Under the pieces are notes generated by a model. It did no database searches, was not told the DNA's origin, and was given only the letters and a program-made list of their open reading frames with translations. This document shows positions 45,174 to 57,486 of a DNA stretch of 64,000 nucleotides, piece by piece. The stretch is from positions 27,811,764 to 27,875,763 of the forward strand of contig NC_088306.1 of assembly GCF_032854445.1 (NCBI RefSeq), in the 5' to 3' direction. Origin of the DNA: Liolophura sinensis. Lineage: Eukaryota; Mollusca; Polyplacophora; Chitonida; Chitonidae. The position numbers were made by a program, and so were the translations under genes. Positions within the stretch are counted from its first letter, which is position 1, and each line of letters opens with the position of its first letter.

Positions 45174-45336
45174 GACCGCCAAAATGCTGCCGTCACTGAA
45201 GTATCATGACGACATCACCAGACATGACAACCCACCCGGTCACATTATACTGACGCTGGGCCCACCAGTCATGTTTCCTTGCACCAGTCTCCCAGTGCTG
45301 AACGCCAAACCAGGTGGCAACAAGTACTATTTTTAA
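45174..45336 (+). CDS. Orphan exon candidate
   Basis: A strong acceptor (TTGTGTTCTTGTGGCAG) precedes a GC-rich 163-nt stretch with one open frame of about 53 residues, including HIILTLGPPVMFPCTSLPVL. The segment LTLGPPVMFPC loosely recalls the first strands of an Ig domain, but this is not a secure assignment. The frame ends at TAA 45334-45336, and a possible earlier donor is ACCAG|GTGGCA. No partner exon is identified and the upstream plus strand offers no obvious one. Confidence 0.25.
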
Positions 45337-45339
45337 AGT

Positions 45340-46923
45340 CTTTGGTATGACCCAGGTCTCCCGATTTCGAGACGATGCCATAGGCTCGATATTTCAAGAC
45401 GTCAGTGGAATATAAATGTAGAAAAGAAAATATGGAAATAAGTTCCGGACTTCCAGGTGGTGGTAACACCTTAGACTTCACCTGTTTCAAGGGTAAAAAA
45501 CGCACACGATAAAAAAGTATTTGCGGGACGGCACCAGCTGAGCATTCCCGGTGAATAGTGAAGGTGCAGAAAGTGATGGCTGTGTCTCAAACCAGAGGTG
45601 ACACAGCTGTCGTGTTTAATGCAATAAAGCGCATGCGTTAATATGCAATTTCTTGGAAAGGATGGAAGCGCGAATAAATGCACCACTTTGAATGTATTTT
45701 TACAACTACATTTGATATTCAATTCGATTATCCCGCCTTTATGCACTGACCACGTATGTGACGTGTTAAAGCTGTCCGTTACGGGAGCTTTGTCGAAGAT
45801 ATTGTTTCTTTTCTTTTTTGATTAAGTGAGGACAAAAGTGGAACAAATAATGTACAAAAATCAAAAAAAAAATCTGCTAGACATGTACTAAAACAGCGTG
45901 AATAATTTATAAAGCAAATAACAGCCAAATGGAAGAGCAGTATTATGAAAGTGTATCCCTAAGGAATATCAAAGCTTGAAACTGTTTGTAAAGAGCAACA
46001 GAAGAAGAAAGACACAGCTGATAGAGGTATGTTTTCACCGCTTAACCCACTTTTAACAGCAGCTTGCTAAAAACATTTGTTTTCATACTATACGTATTAT
46101 CCCTTTTAAAGAGCAGATATTAATCATAATTTCTAAAAGACTGAGTAATGAATTAGTTATGTGATATCTATGCATGCCTCAAACTATACTCATGTTGTAC
46201 AAACATATACATTAGCTTCAGCGCTGGAAAAGTTTCAAGTTTATAACTGAAGGGCGTATATACGTTGGTGTCCATACCATATATTCGGAGAGAAACATAT
46301 ATCCAAGGACGAGTCCATTTGAGTGGAAGTAGAAATTTATGTGCCAAACTGATTGATGAATGTGGTCAAAGACGAATAACTTAACTGTCGCTTCTCCATT
46401 GTCTCGGCTGAAGATATAATGGTATGAGAAATCTCAAGGGACACACTTAAGGTGTCTCCAAGAAGTAGTTCCCCACAAACAAAAAAAATCGCCAATGTTG
46501 TCACTAATTTTTGTTTTATAATTGATAAAGACTAACTGTGAGTGTCTTTTTAGTTTCAAATTGCTATGTTAGCGTGCCGAAACGTTGTTGGTTTGTAGGC
46601 GAGATTTTGCGATATTCAACGTGATCTTATTTCTTCAACCACGTCACCCTATACTGAGGTCTGTCATGTTTCTGCTTCCACGACAACAAATGATTGGTAA
46701 TTAGTGATGTGTGTTAAATGTAAACACCAAAACGAAGTATATATCAGATGAAAAACCATTCAACACTGCCTTGTTATCAAAATAATTTGATTTACATTTT
46801 TACAGGATTTTTCCAACTAAGTAAAACGGTTTTAAAAGACCAGAGTTTATATACGACGGATATCAATGAGGTCTCGACTTTGCTCTTTGCTTGAAATAAT
46901 TCGTTTGAAATTCCATTCGGTGT
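45340..46923. other. No gene seen
   Basis: AT-rich sequence. An NRF1-like palindrome GCGCATGCG lies at 45629-45637 without an adjacent recognisable gene start. Confidence 0.4.
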
Positions 46924-47051
46924 ATGCATCCACAGTTTTATATGTTTACGCATTCACAGTTTTATATGTTTACGCATTCACAGTTTTATATGTTTATGCA
47001 TTCACAGTTTTATATGTTTATGCTTTCACAGTTTTATATGTATACGCATTT
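46924..47051. repeat. 24-bp tandem repeat, about 5 copies
   Basis: The unit is GCATTCACAGTTTTATATGT TTAC with only a few substitutions. The period is a multiple of three, so a short open frame runs through it. Confidence 0.9.
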
Positions 47052-47194
47052 TGAATCATGATATCTAATAGACTGTGGGTGATGTGCGGCAGAAACCTGA
47101 TGTGACGTCATTGGTCGTCAAATATACTTCACGTTGATGTTTTCTGTGCCTTTACAGCATTTTTATGTGTTTTAGACAAGGTTAAAGCGAAAGC

Positions 47195-47300
47195 GTTATA
47201 GTCGACAAATCGTGACACGTTAGTGCAGAATTCCGGTCTCTTGTCAATTTACCTCAGTAAGGTTTTGATCTAACTGTTTACGTAAATACTTATATTGCAC
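47195..47300 (-). repeat. Dispersed repeat R3
   Basis: GTCTCTTGTCAATTTACCTCAG and TCTAACTGTTTACGTAAAT match the copies at 21.4, 27.0 and 63.3 kb. Confidence 0.6.
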
Positions 47301-47605
47301 AGGTTGGTCTGAAGTTAGATTGGGTATGGTATGATTGTAAATCAGTAATAACAGTTCTTTCTGTCATTAATAACAATTTTGTTGTGATAGTCGTCAGAGG
47401 AGACATTTTTCTCCAAAGAAAAGCTGCCTCCTGGTTGTATATGACGAGAACATCGCATGCCGAGTATACTATAATAACCCAGGCAGGGCACACGATCCTC
47501 CGTCACCACTGAGGTCAAAGAATCGAATCCAGCTCTTGGTTGCGATCATTGCTTTTTTCCCTGCATCTTCTCTAAGCTATTTTACTATAGGGCGTGCGTA
47601 TTATC

Positions 47606-47771
47606 TATTCATTTGATTGGTGTTACAAGCCGTATTAAAGAATATTTCACTTATACAATGGCGACTAGCATTATGCGGGAGGAAATTGGCCACAGTCCGG
47701 AGAAAACCCACGACTTTCCGCAGGCTTTTGGAAGACCTTCCCACGTACGATTGGAGAGGAAAGCAGAATGA
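47606..47771 (-). mobile_element. SINE family 1, head-truncated
   Basis: The tail, the core TTGGTGTTACAAGCCGTATT and the body to GATTGGAGAGGAAAGCAG are present. Confidence 0.8.
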
Positions 47772-47799
47772 ATAGGCATTTAGGTATTTACATAAACAG

Positions 47800-47905
47800 T
47801 TGAATAAAATCCTAGCTGAGGTGAACTGACAAGAGACATATGACTGAAACATTGTTACGTACGACATTAAACCCCAACCAACCATTCATTCATTCATTCA
47901 TTCAC
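47800..47905 (+). mobile_element. SINE-type tail of a third kind
   Basis: ACTGAAACATTGTTACGTAC GACATTAAACCCCAACC followed by (ATTC)n resembles the family 2 tail (GACTGAAAAATTGTTGAGTA CGGCGTTAAACCCC) with a different terminal simple repeat. Part of R3 (GAGGTGAACTGACAAGAG) lies just upstream. Confidence 0.55.
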
Positions 47906-50785
47906 ACCGTTGTCGGTGTTCTGGTTTTCACTCTCCATACTATTCTATAGTGCTCTATAATTTCAAGTCATTTGCTAGGTGTAGACAATTGAAGTTTTTG
48001 TGCATTTATTCATCAATCGGATTTCCCCTGTTATTGTATTCAGTTTGTCTGTGAATGAAACAAGTGCAGTTTGATTTGATCCCTTTATTCAAGTATATAT
48101 GCCATACATATACTGTGAGTAAATCGCTATATCTGGTGTCTTCTATCAATTATTTATTGTTCACACGTGTCCTTTTTCAGCTCAAGGAAACATTTCTTGA
48201 AATGCCGCTCAGCTGAGCACGGTGGACAAACCCAGACGAGTATGAAATTCGTACAGGCGGAAACAACGTCCGGTATAGGGCCAATACAAGAGAAAACACC
48301 GCTTTGTTTTGTTTCCTCGATGGTAAGTTCTTAACTCCCGTGACGCGACTCCAGTATTATTCCGGCGCTTGCATGCTAAGGTGCACGTAGGCCTGCGACT
48401 AGTGTCCATTGTTATCCAGAGTTTGTAGCAGAACTCGCCGTTTTCCCTAAGGTATATTACAACAGCCCTATTCTGAGCAACGACACAACACCCCGAAACC
48501 GTAAAATCCACCGCTTAATAAAGTCTCAATTAGCTCTAACAACTAGAAACATCTGGGTGTTGTGCGGGTGTCGCCTAGTTGGGCAGGGGCCGTTAACCTG
48601 CGTCATGGCCATTTAGTCCGGTCACCAGAGATTCACATCGACTAACGAGCACAGTGAATGCTTCATCGCAAATCACACTCAGCGCCGCCGTAAGCGATCC
48701 GAGAAGCTATAAGGCTAATGAAATCGGCAATTTTGAAACGATAACGGCGGCGATTTGCCGAGAAAATAGTGCGCAGTTCTTCATAAAAATAGCGGATTGT
48801 AGTACATTATAAACGCGAGCAAATATTTACTTTTCATTATTTAATGCTGTTAAATGACTCGATGGTAATTTGAATGACAAATATACATGTTCAAAGGTTT
48901 TCCTTGATTGTAGTAATGGTGGACTAATTGACGAGTTGACCCATGGCGTCAAACGGCTGAAACTTAGTACCACGTGCCAGAAAGCAAAACTACGTGAACG
49001 AGTCTAAGCCTTACATCTGACATTCGTACACCACTGGTAAAGAAATGTATGTATGCTTGGGCGCACTTAACACATTTTTAGTCGTATGAGGGGGAGAAGT
49101 CATTAGGTGTGTGCTCATATATTGTGTCTTCTGGTAAAGAATTGAGAGGGCGTTAAAAATGGGAAGTTACAAAAATCATTTCTAAAAGAAGCTAAAACAC
49201 CAGTTCATAAATGAATGTTTAACTAAGATATAGTTCTTACATTTAACACGTATCAAGATCTAACAGTTGCTACAAGATGAGGCGTGTGTGCGTCATTTGA
49301 AGGACTTTTTAGTATATTACTATATTACTATTGAAATTATCCCTGTTGTCATCAGATGTAGCATCAGGATTATCTGTCGTCTCCCTTAAATTTAACCAAA
49401 GTGGGTAGATTTTTTTAACACCACTGAATCAAAAATATGCTTATTAAACACGTGTTTCCTACGCATCCATTCGCTTAATATTACCTGCTTAAAATGCCGA
49501 CAAAAAAGAGACTTCCCATTCGACTAAGATAGACCCATGATACGTTGCTGATATTAGCACTCATTTTTCATGGACGTGAACGTCCGTGGTAAACCAATAA
49601 CAAGACGACACGCAGACTCTAAGGTCAGGAGGTCTTGTTTTCACGGAGAATCATCTGTTAATTTTAAAGGTAAGAAAAGGCGTACTTGTGTATAGTAAAA
49701 GAATATGAGGTATTCTCGGTCGCAAAATCTAATTAAAGGTATTCATATTAAGAGTTCTAAACTGTTAGAGTGAGAATTTCACCATTGGTAACCCGAGTAA
49801 GAATCAGAAAGATCGATCCAACTAAACATTTATAACTTTTTTTTCTATTGAAATCCACAGCTAATCTATTTCTGTCTCCTCATAATTAAACGGATAGTGA
49901 ACACGTGAAATCAACATGACAGTATATAGTCGGGTTACTGCAGGAGCTAGGCTGCAACACAGTGAAACAAGGAACCCTCGCTGGCCTATCCGCTTAAATG
50001 ATAAATGAAAAGGAATTCTAGAACGAAGATTGTGGTTTACGGGAATGAAGGAAGTTATACCATAAAAAATGGAAAAATAATTTCGTTTATAAGACTTATC
50101 ATATATCTCTTAATTGCGCCTCTGTTTATGCACATTTACGGTTAATAGTGAACAGTTTTTGGAAATGACGGAAAGGTGCGCTGGACCACCTTAGCACCCC
50201 ATATGTAAGCTCTTCGTCCAAAAAGCGATGAATGAATGAATGATTGAATTAATGATTAAGGTTTAGAACCATACAACTAGCATTACAATCATATATGATG
50301 ACAAAAACATGTTGGAGTGAGAAAATAGTTACTTTTTTGGACATGAAAATTTTAAAAAACGGGACATTTTTAAAATCAGCAAAGATTGAAAAAGAACAAC
50401 ACATTCAGTGAGTAGTCGGCGGCGACCTTTTGTAACAACTGATCGGAGTGTATGCACACTGGCAATACACGTATTTACAAAGTACGAACTAAACCCCTCT
50501 ACCATAGCAATGTAGCAGTGACTGGTACATTGCTATTGCTATACACTCGCAATGCAGGACAACATATATGTACCGCTGCAGGAAATAACCTGTCTGCGTG
50601 GAAATATTGGTGGGTGAAAACCAAACGAATGTGATTTTGTGATCGTTGACTTGCTGTGTGCATATAAATTACCGTAAATTACAAAATCCTTGACCTAATA
50701 TATTGTGTATTAAAGTCATATGGTCATTCAAGTCATAACATTAGTACACGTTACTGTCGTACTGCAGTAAGTTCTGCAAGTATAG
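47906..50785. other. Long stretch without a supported gene
   Basis: A CpG-richer island at about 48200-48760 contains open frames (100 codons on the minus strand at 48209-48511) but no exon border or product I recognise. The rest is AT-rich. Confidence 0.45.
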
Positions 50786-51060
50786 AACTGAGGTTTTACT
50801 TGCAAGTAAAGCACAATAACACGAGGGGGTATTCCATCGTCGATTATCTGTGTGTATAATAAATACTGTAAATTAAATTATTCACGATGTTGTATTAGAA
50901 TCCATGTTAGGATAAATAATAGGGACGGTATCCGGAACAGTAATGCATGTATTGAGCTGAGGTTTTGTACAGACGTAAAGCACATTGATACGAGGGGGAC
51001 GTCCCATCGTCGATGCTCTGTGTACATATCAATCACCGTAAATTACCGTAAATTACCAAT
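50786..51060 (+). repeat. Two-unit direct duplication, about 160-bp period
   Basis: The blocks AGAACTGAGGTTTTACTTGC / TTGAGCTGAGGTTTTGTACA, CACGAGGGGGTATTCCATCGTCGAT / ACGAGGGGGACGTCCCATCGTCGAT and ACTGTAAATTAAATTA / ACCGTAAATTACCG recur in order at about 160-bp spacing. Confidence 0.65.
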
Positions 51061-51487
51061 ACCAGTTACCAAGTATTTTATATATTGAGCTAAAGTTCTG
51101 CATTCATGTGTCTTCTAGAGGTGAGCTTTTCGCGAGCCAAATCCCAGTTTTTTGAGAGGCTCTCCCTCAAAATTTCATTCATTGTGGTTTCTCCAAATTT
51201 ACCAGTAATGTCTCACAAGTCGGTCAGGAAGATGATTTGAGAATTTCAAGTTGGGGAAGTTACGGACTGCCTAGATGCGCGGAATGTTAACTTGAGAGTA
51301 AATTGAGAATTATTTGGAGAGAAAAGTCGTAATGACAACAATTCAAAAAAAAAAATAGTTGCATTTTTGAGAATGCAAAATTGCATATCTCTGAATGAAT
51401 GGTTACGGCTTGACATGACTTCGGCAATATTGCTGCCACATTGTGGAGGTAGATGAAGTGGCCCATTGCACTGTAACATTCGAATCC

Positions 51488-51575
51488 AGGACAAAAGCCC
51501 GGGTGGGTGAAAGCCCCACTGACAAGTGCCCGGTGGACAAAAACCCCGGCGGGCAATCACCCCAGCGGACATAAG
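51488..51575. repeat. Short GC-rich degenerate repeat (CCCCGGYGGACAAAARC type)
   Basis: About five imperfect units of roughly 18-21 bp. The same motif occurs in opposite orientation at 53030-53100 (CTGGGGCTTTTGCCCGAGGG). Confidence 0.65.
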
Positions 51576-51626
51576 CCCCGTCGTCCTGTAACCAACAAAA
51601 CATGTCCGACAGTCTAAAAAGCATGA

Positions 51627-51676
51627 TTTATTTATTTATTTATTTGATTGGTGTTTCACGCCGTACTCAAGAATAT
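51627..51676 (-). mobile_element. Tail-only SINE family 1 insertion with 14-bp target duplication
   Basis: Only 50 bp of the 3' end of the SINE is present ((ATTT)n and GGTGTTTCACGCCGTACTC). It is flanked exactly by TCTAAAAAGCATGA at 51613-51626 and 51677-51690. This is an extreme 5' truncation. Confidence 0.93.
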
Positions 51677-51690
51677 TCTAAAAAGCATGA

Positions 51691-54218
51691 CGTTAAATGT
51701 TTGTTGACTGGAATTACATATAGAGTGACTTCGTTTCCCACATAAAAACTTCCCATCCAAACGTCTCACTGTCGGGCACTCTGCCTTAACGGCATTCTTG
51801 TCATAAGCGCTGTACACAAACGTTTTCAAAACAATGTGGTCTGTCTCTGATGTCAAACTAATACTATTATCAAATGTTTTTCGTCAAGAAATTATAAGTT
51901 GATCTACCACTATGCTCAATCTGATTGGTTGACATGTTTCAGAATGCGTATGGCAGACTGGTTATATTGCTCACTATGATTCACAATGTCACCTCGCACA
52001 TGCCATAACGTATGCAATTTGAGTCGGTTTTCAGGTATCATATGCAGTTTTATGTCTTCTCTGTAACAGACGCATTTTAAAATATAGACTATTTAAACCA
52101 AATTTTATTATAGTTTATAAGAAAAATATTATTTTGGAATAGGAAAAAGAACAAAAAATCATAAATTTGTTTTTGTAAGTTTCTGTGTAATTTCTCTTTT
52201 ATATATGATCCATAATATATGCATATGATCGAATACAAATTATTCTGAATCATAAAAGTCCAAAATTTGTTAAGCAGTAAGTTTTCCCTGCAAAAGTTGA
52301 CAAATTGACGAAAGGTGGAACTATTGAAACCCAACAGTAAATTATCCATTGAAGAACAGCGCATCTGTGGCCAACCTAAACATTCTTCTTTCTACGTCAT
52401 CCTTTTTGGTCTGATTGCTTTTAGCTTATGTTTTTATGTATACCCATGGACGCATAGACTTATATCGCTAAAATTGTCTCGCCAGGATGATATCTAGCAG
52501 GAAAAGAAGCAATAAAACCCCGAAATTAATTATGTATACTAATTCCGTAAATCATAAATGCGGGCCAGTAACACTGGCTACACGTTGTTGAATACTATAC
52601 ACTCTGAACGATCCCTGTTACAATTATTTGGAATCAATCATTGTCTATAACATGTAAAATATATTTCTCTGGGATAGAAATATACATAATATCTGTAATC
52701 TTAAAGGAATGAGAGTCCTAAAACACAAGCTTTAAAACAGCCATTGGTTACCATATTTGTAAATTTCTTTTGTTTTTAGAACCTGTAATGGAGGTTGAGC
52801 ATTCTGTATACCCTTGAGAGAAAATAGCTCTTTCTGATCTCGAGCCAAGCAAAAAGCGATGTCGTCAAGAAACAGTTAGATTACATGCTGCTTGAACGAG
52901 TAAGAAGGGATTCTATTGCAAACATGTTAAAATATGAAACATTACTTCAGGTAATAAGTTTCAAGTTTTCTCAAACAAGCTATCAACATCTGTCATTTAC
53001 CATATACTCTCGATCGAAGAACTTTTGTACGCTGGGGCTTTTGCCCGAGGGGGTTTCCTTCCCCGGGGTTTTTGTCCGTCCCCCGTGACATTCCACCCAG
53101 GGTAAGTATATGTGTGCATGTCTACTTATTGCTACATATTGGAGCCTTTGTCAATCTTCGCAAAATGGTCTGCTGGGTTTTAGTTTATGATTTAACTTAC
53201 GACGTTCATAGAGCTAACATCAGTCCGTCGGATAAAAAGGTTATATGGAGATTGTAAGTTAATTATACGACTTAGGTTTTCGACTCCTTTTGAAAGCGGA
53301 GATAAATCTACAAAACCACGTGTGATTTAAGCGTTTGTTTTTGAATCGCACCAGATAAAATTCGGACTACTTAACAAGTGTATCCAAACTCCTGGGGGAG
53401 GAGGGGGTGGGGGGTAAACGCCATATTACATCGAGATTTTAAAGTTTGACTTAAGGGTGGAATCTGTATCAGAACTGTTACAACTAGGCAGAAAATAATG
53501 CGTTCCCATCGCCAATTTTGAATCATTCTTTTGTGTAGATCATTAAGTTTTATATTTATATGCACACTATGACCTTTTAAACGTGAAACCAATCGGTTTA
53601 GCAACCACACATTCTTCCTCAAACAACCATATATGGGATAACAACGTGTGAACGCACTTGGCGATTTTCATATATTAGGGATGTTACAACTATAAAATGT
53701 TTTCAGTAATGGACGAATTCGCTCCCACTTCCCACAAAATTTAAATCAGATTTTGAAATCTGTGATCGATGAATAATGGTATAATAAGTTGAAAAAAAAT
53801 GAAAAAAGTGTGATATTAGAGACACCTTAATATTAACTATTCCCTAAAGAACCATGGTGTATTATTTATTCTGCGAAGCAGATCTTTTTAGTAACCCTTT
53901 TAGAGAACGGATTCTCCTGAGCATTTGATTCGGAACTCACAGGCACATTTTGTGAGTGCGTAAGCAACAACAGTTAATACCGATGTCTCAAACCAAGATG
54001 GAAATTTGAGGAAGTCAATTGACACAGATGATTGCGCTATTAGGTTACATAATTTTGGCACGACGATAAATCATTCTCTAAAAACGCGAACATCAACGCA
54101 AATGGCATTTTGACTATTTTTACTGAAATACAAAGCCCAATTTTGAGCAAATGATGGTCGTTCATTTTTCGAGTGTTTTTTCTACATAAAGGGCAGGTTT
54201 GAAAACTAAATACATACC
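51691..54218. other. No gene seen
   Basis: Mostly AT-rich. The GC-rich motif of 51488 recurs inverted at about 53030-53100 and is followed by a strong donor-like CCAGG|GTAAGT at about 53101, but no open exon leads into it. Confidence 0.45.
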
Positions 54219-54360
54219 GAGTATGGACTGAGTATGGACCGAGTGTGGACAGAGTATGGACCGAGTATGGACCGAGTGTGGACAAAGTATGGACCGAGTG
54301 TGGACAGAGTATGGACCGAGTATGGGCCGAGTGTGGACAAAGTATGGACCGAGTATGGAC
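54219..54360. repeat. 11-bp tandem repeat, about 13 copies
   Basis: Units alternate between GAGTATGGACC and GAGTGTGGACA, giving a higher-order 22-bp pattern. Confidence 0.92.
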
Positions 54361-54719
54361 CTCTCAGTTAGGCTTCGTGTTTTCCACCGGATATTGTTTA
54401 TAACAACTCAGATTCACTGATTAAAAACCATGTGTAAAATGTAACGGTGAAACTGTGTACTAGTTTGTTCTTCTCTGCATTACGTCACAGTTTCTGAATC
54501 GCTGTTTTTGTATAGCAAATCAGTAGTAATAAATGTATATTTGGCACAGCATGGAACTGATTTATTTACGCGGGAAAATTCACAGATTAAAAAAATGATC
54601 TCTGTTCAGTGTAAGATTAAGAGATTAACCAGGCTTATTCGTCAGATCAAACATATTCGTATACACTGACACAGGTAGGTAATGACGGTCTTGAATGAAG
54701 CCTTCATATTTGTCGTAGA

Positions 54720-54960
54720 TTCGATTGTCAATGGACAGCGACCCTGGGTAAACCACCAGCCTTTGGCAAATTACTGACGAACTTGCATAGACTTGCACAC
54801 TTTATGGCGGTAGACAAAGTGGTCTTCAATGAGAGCTAGGCAGCGCAAACGGTCACACGAGCGTCGTTTACGCTTATTGTGACCAAGTATCAACAAACAA
54901 TGAGAGTGAGAAAATCTTAAAGCTCGTTATCCAAGGCCGTGATTAAACCCGCGCTCATTA
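54720..54960 (+). repeat. R4-type repeat
   Basis: GGGTAAACCACCAGCCTTTGG CAAATTACTGACGAACTTGC is the clearest R4 core in the window. A related, more diverged stretch lies at 62020-62170. Confidence 0.55.
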
Positions 54961-55339
54961 AGGGGCCGTATTCTGAACAGCAACTGTCTTGCTTTCCTTC
55001 TGAGTCTGTGATTTGGATACTTCTTACCGCAGTCTTTAACCATGGGAACTTCAGTCAGAAATCAATGAATGTATAGAGGGGAATTCCCCTGAGAAACAAT
55101 ATGTGGTAATTTGGCATTCCACTATAATGGTTTATTAATTTCCCAGTGTCGCCCACATCGTCTGTAAAAAATTCCTGAAGGTGTAGGTCATAAAAGGCGA
55201 GCTTCAAATAGATGCCATTAAATAATTTAGTTATGCTTGTTTAGTATATTATATTGTGCATCCTTCACACAAGGTAGATGTGGGAAAGATCACCTTATCT
55301 CGTGGAGGAAATTCGCACACACATCCACGACAAGTCAGC

Positions 55340-55490
55340 AAGGCTGGATACATAGTGGTTAGCGTGCAAGCACACCGCAATGACCATGGAGCCTTTCACC
55401 AGTGTGGTTGGTCAGTTCAACTGTAGCTCATGCTGGCTTCCTCTCTGGTCATCCGTGGGAAGGTCTGCTGCCTGAGGATAGTCTTGGCTT
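55340..55490 (+). mobile_element. SINE family 1, head half only
   Basis: The tRNA-like head (ATAGTGGTTAGCGTGCAAGC) and the body as far as GTGGGAAGGTCTGCTGCCTG are present. The rest is replaced by unrelated sequence. Confidence 0.7.
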
Positions 55491-55567
55491 TAGTTAGACT
55501 TAATCTACATCTATAGCTGAGTATTCCGCCAAATCTAATCCAGCGATACGTAAGAGTTAGCATCTGA

Positions 55568-55722
55568 GCTTGAGGTGTTTGATCGCGGTTATACACCTGG
55601 AAGTACGCCGTAAAAGACCAATCAAATAAATACATACACCTGGTAAGCGGTTACATAATAATGCCTGAGGTCTATTATGTTACCCCTTACCAGGTGTATA
55701 AGCCGCCATCAACACCTCAAGC
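55568..55722. repeat. Palindromic foldback element interrupted by a SINE tail
   Basis: The outer arms GCTTGAGGTGTTTGATCGCG (55568 on) and CAACACCTCAAGC (to 55722), and the inner arms ATACACCTGGTAAGCGGTTA (55634 on) and CTTACCAGGTGTAT (to 55699), form one palindrome once the 33-bp insert and one duplicated 10-mer are discounted. The loop is about 12 nt. Confidence 0.88.
55601..55633 (+). mobile_element. 33-bp SINE family 1 tail inserted in the foldback element
   Basis: AAGTACGCCGTAAAAGACCA followed by ATCAAATAAATAC is flanked by an exact ATACACCTGG at 55591-55600 and 55634-55643. This is the smallest recognisable retroposed copy here. Confidence 0.9.
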
Positions 55723-57486
55723 CAATGACGATAACACACTTACATAATGGCGCTATTGCTCGACAGCGAGTGCTTTATTTTGCACATTGTTCGGTTTCGA
55801 GAGACAGTTCTTTGGACGAGCATTGGCATCAGGAATAATCTCGATTTCTTGGTTGTTTGTTTTCGTGAGATATGTACAGGAAAGATTCATGCAATTTCAG
55901 TTTTGATAGGACCCGATGACGAGTGAAACTATGATTACGATTTCTGGACTTCACTCTATCTTTGTGCCTGTTTTAAACAGGACAACAGCCAACACATTAA
56001 AATGACCCTCAAAGCACATGTGATGTACACAACATGCAGACTGACAAACAACAAGGCATCAAACTTAGATATTGTATCTTGTTTTCCTGTAAAACAATGG
56101 CATTGGGTAGAACATACAGAACTTTTTGAAATTCTCCACCTCCAGACTTAGACACACAACACAAGTCTTTTGTATCCCTAGGAGAACATTTTGAAGTTTT
56201 CTGGAAAAATTAATGTCCATTTAATTACTTTTGACGTCAATAAAATGTCCCAAGCTCAGTGATATTTTCCAGAAAGGTCAAATCTAATGCCCTGAATGCA
56301 CACGAGACTTCTACCTGATAATACAAACTTTTAGATATGTGGCATTAAGAAAAGCTTAAATACGTCTGTGTCCTGTAGGCTGTAGGGTAATATGCAAAAT
56401 TCCAGGGCATGTGAGGCGGGAAAGGGCCATGCCTGTTTTGTATAAAAGAAGAAGGAATAGTCTTTCTTGTGTGGTAGACGCCAATAATTTAAGCTCTCTC
56501 TCCACTACTACTATTTCCTTTAGCAGTTCACATCAGAAAACACAGAATTTAAGTCCCAGAGGCATGGGAACTTATGTAAACCCAGCAGTGATAAGAGTTG
56601 CATTCTTTCCGTATATACTCTTGTAAAACTCCGTTATACACCACTTATCACGTCCCCTCTCAGAGAAACTGGACAGTACGCAAAATAAAACACTCACGGG
56701 CAACAACAACGCCTGTATGTAACCATGGTAATTTGAGAGAGCGCGAGAGTCTGCGAGAAGTTAAATCCTATTCTCAAGCGAAAAAAACAACTAGACTACA
56801 CCTAGACTACACCTAGCAAGATCTCTCCGTTCTCCACTATTCCAACAGGCGTGGTCTGGTTTACCATTATATACTTCCTATATAACCTATAAAAGGCAAA
56901 CGGGATTCTTTTAAGCTTTTACGTAACTTAGTTTGCTCCGCTGTATAAATTACCGGTAAGGTAAATAGCATCCTTGAGATGACAAAATTGATATAGCCAC
57001 GCGCTAAGCGCCGAGGAACGTGACTGAGGTGGGCTGAGCCTCAGTCGTTTGTCACCTTGTCTCATACCTGGTATTTACTATGATTAATTGTGATCTTTCA
57101 CAATTTTCCAGACAATCCCGACTGGGTTACAAAATTCCCGCCGCGAGGCCCGGCACTCGGACATCTGAAATCCACTTTCAGTTAGGTACCGGTACCATAC
57201 ATGGTTATCAAGCTGGCTGTCTTATTCCACCCCGGCCTGTTTTGCTAAGAGAGTCTAGAGTTATGCGCATGCGTGGTTACCAAGGCTGTCAGTGCTGTAG
57301 GTATCCGTATTTATGTGTATACATACCACAGTTAGCATTTCCTGGTCACTATTAATATAGTTCATGCTAGCTACTTTTAGCTCTGATATTAGTGATTTTA
57401 TTTTTGCTTTGCATTTCTGAAGTTTTTGTCCCTTTGGTGTGTGCCATTTTGTAGGACAGGCTTTGAAATTTAGCTAAGTTTGAGTT
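55723..57486. other. No supported gene; promoter-like motifs at 57.26 kb
   Basis: 57264-57275 reads TGCGCATGCGTG, one base from the NRF1 consensus, immediately followed by GGTTACCAAGG, an X-box half-site. 57018-57042 forms an 8-bp hairpin (GACTGAGG..CCTCAGTC). No coding exon is recognised downstream. Confidence 0.35.
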
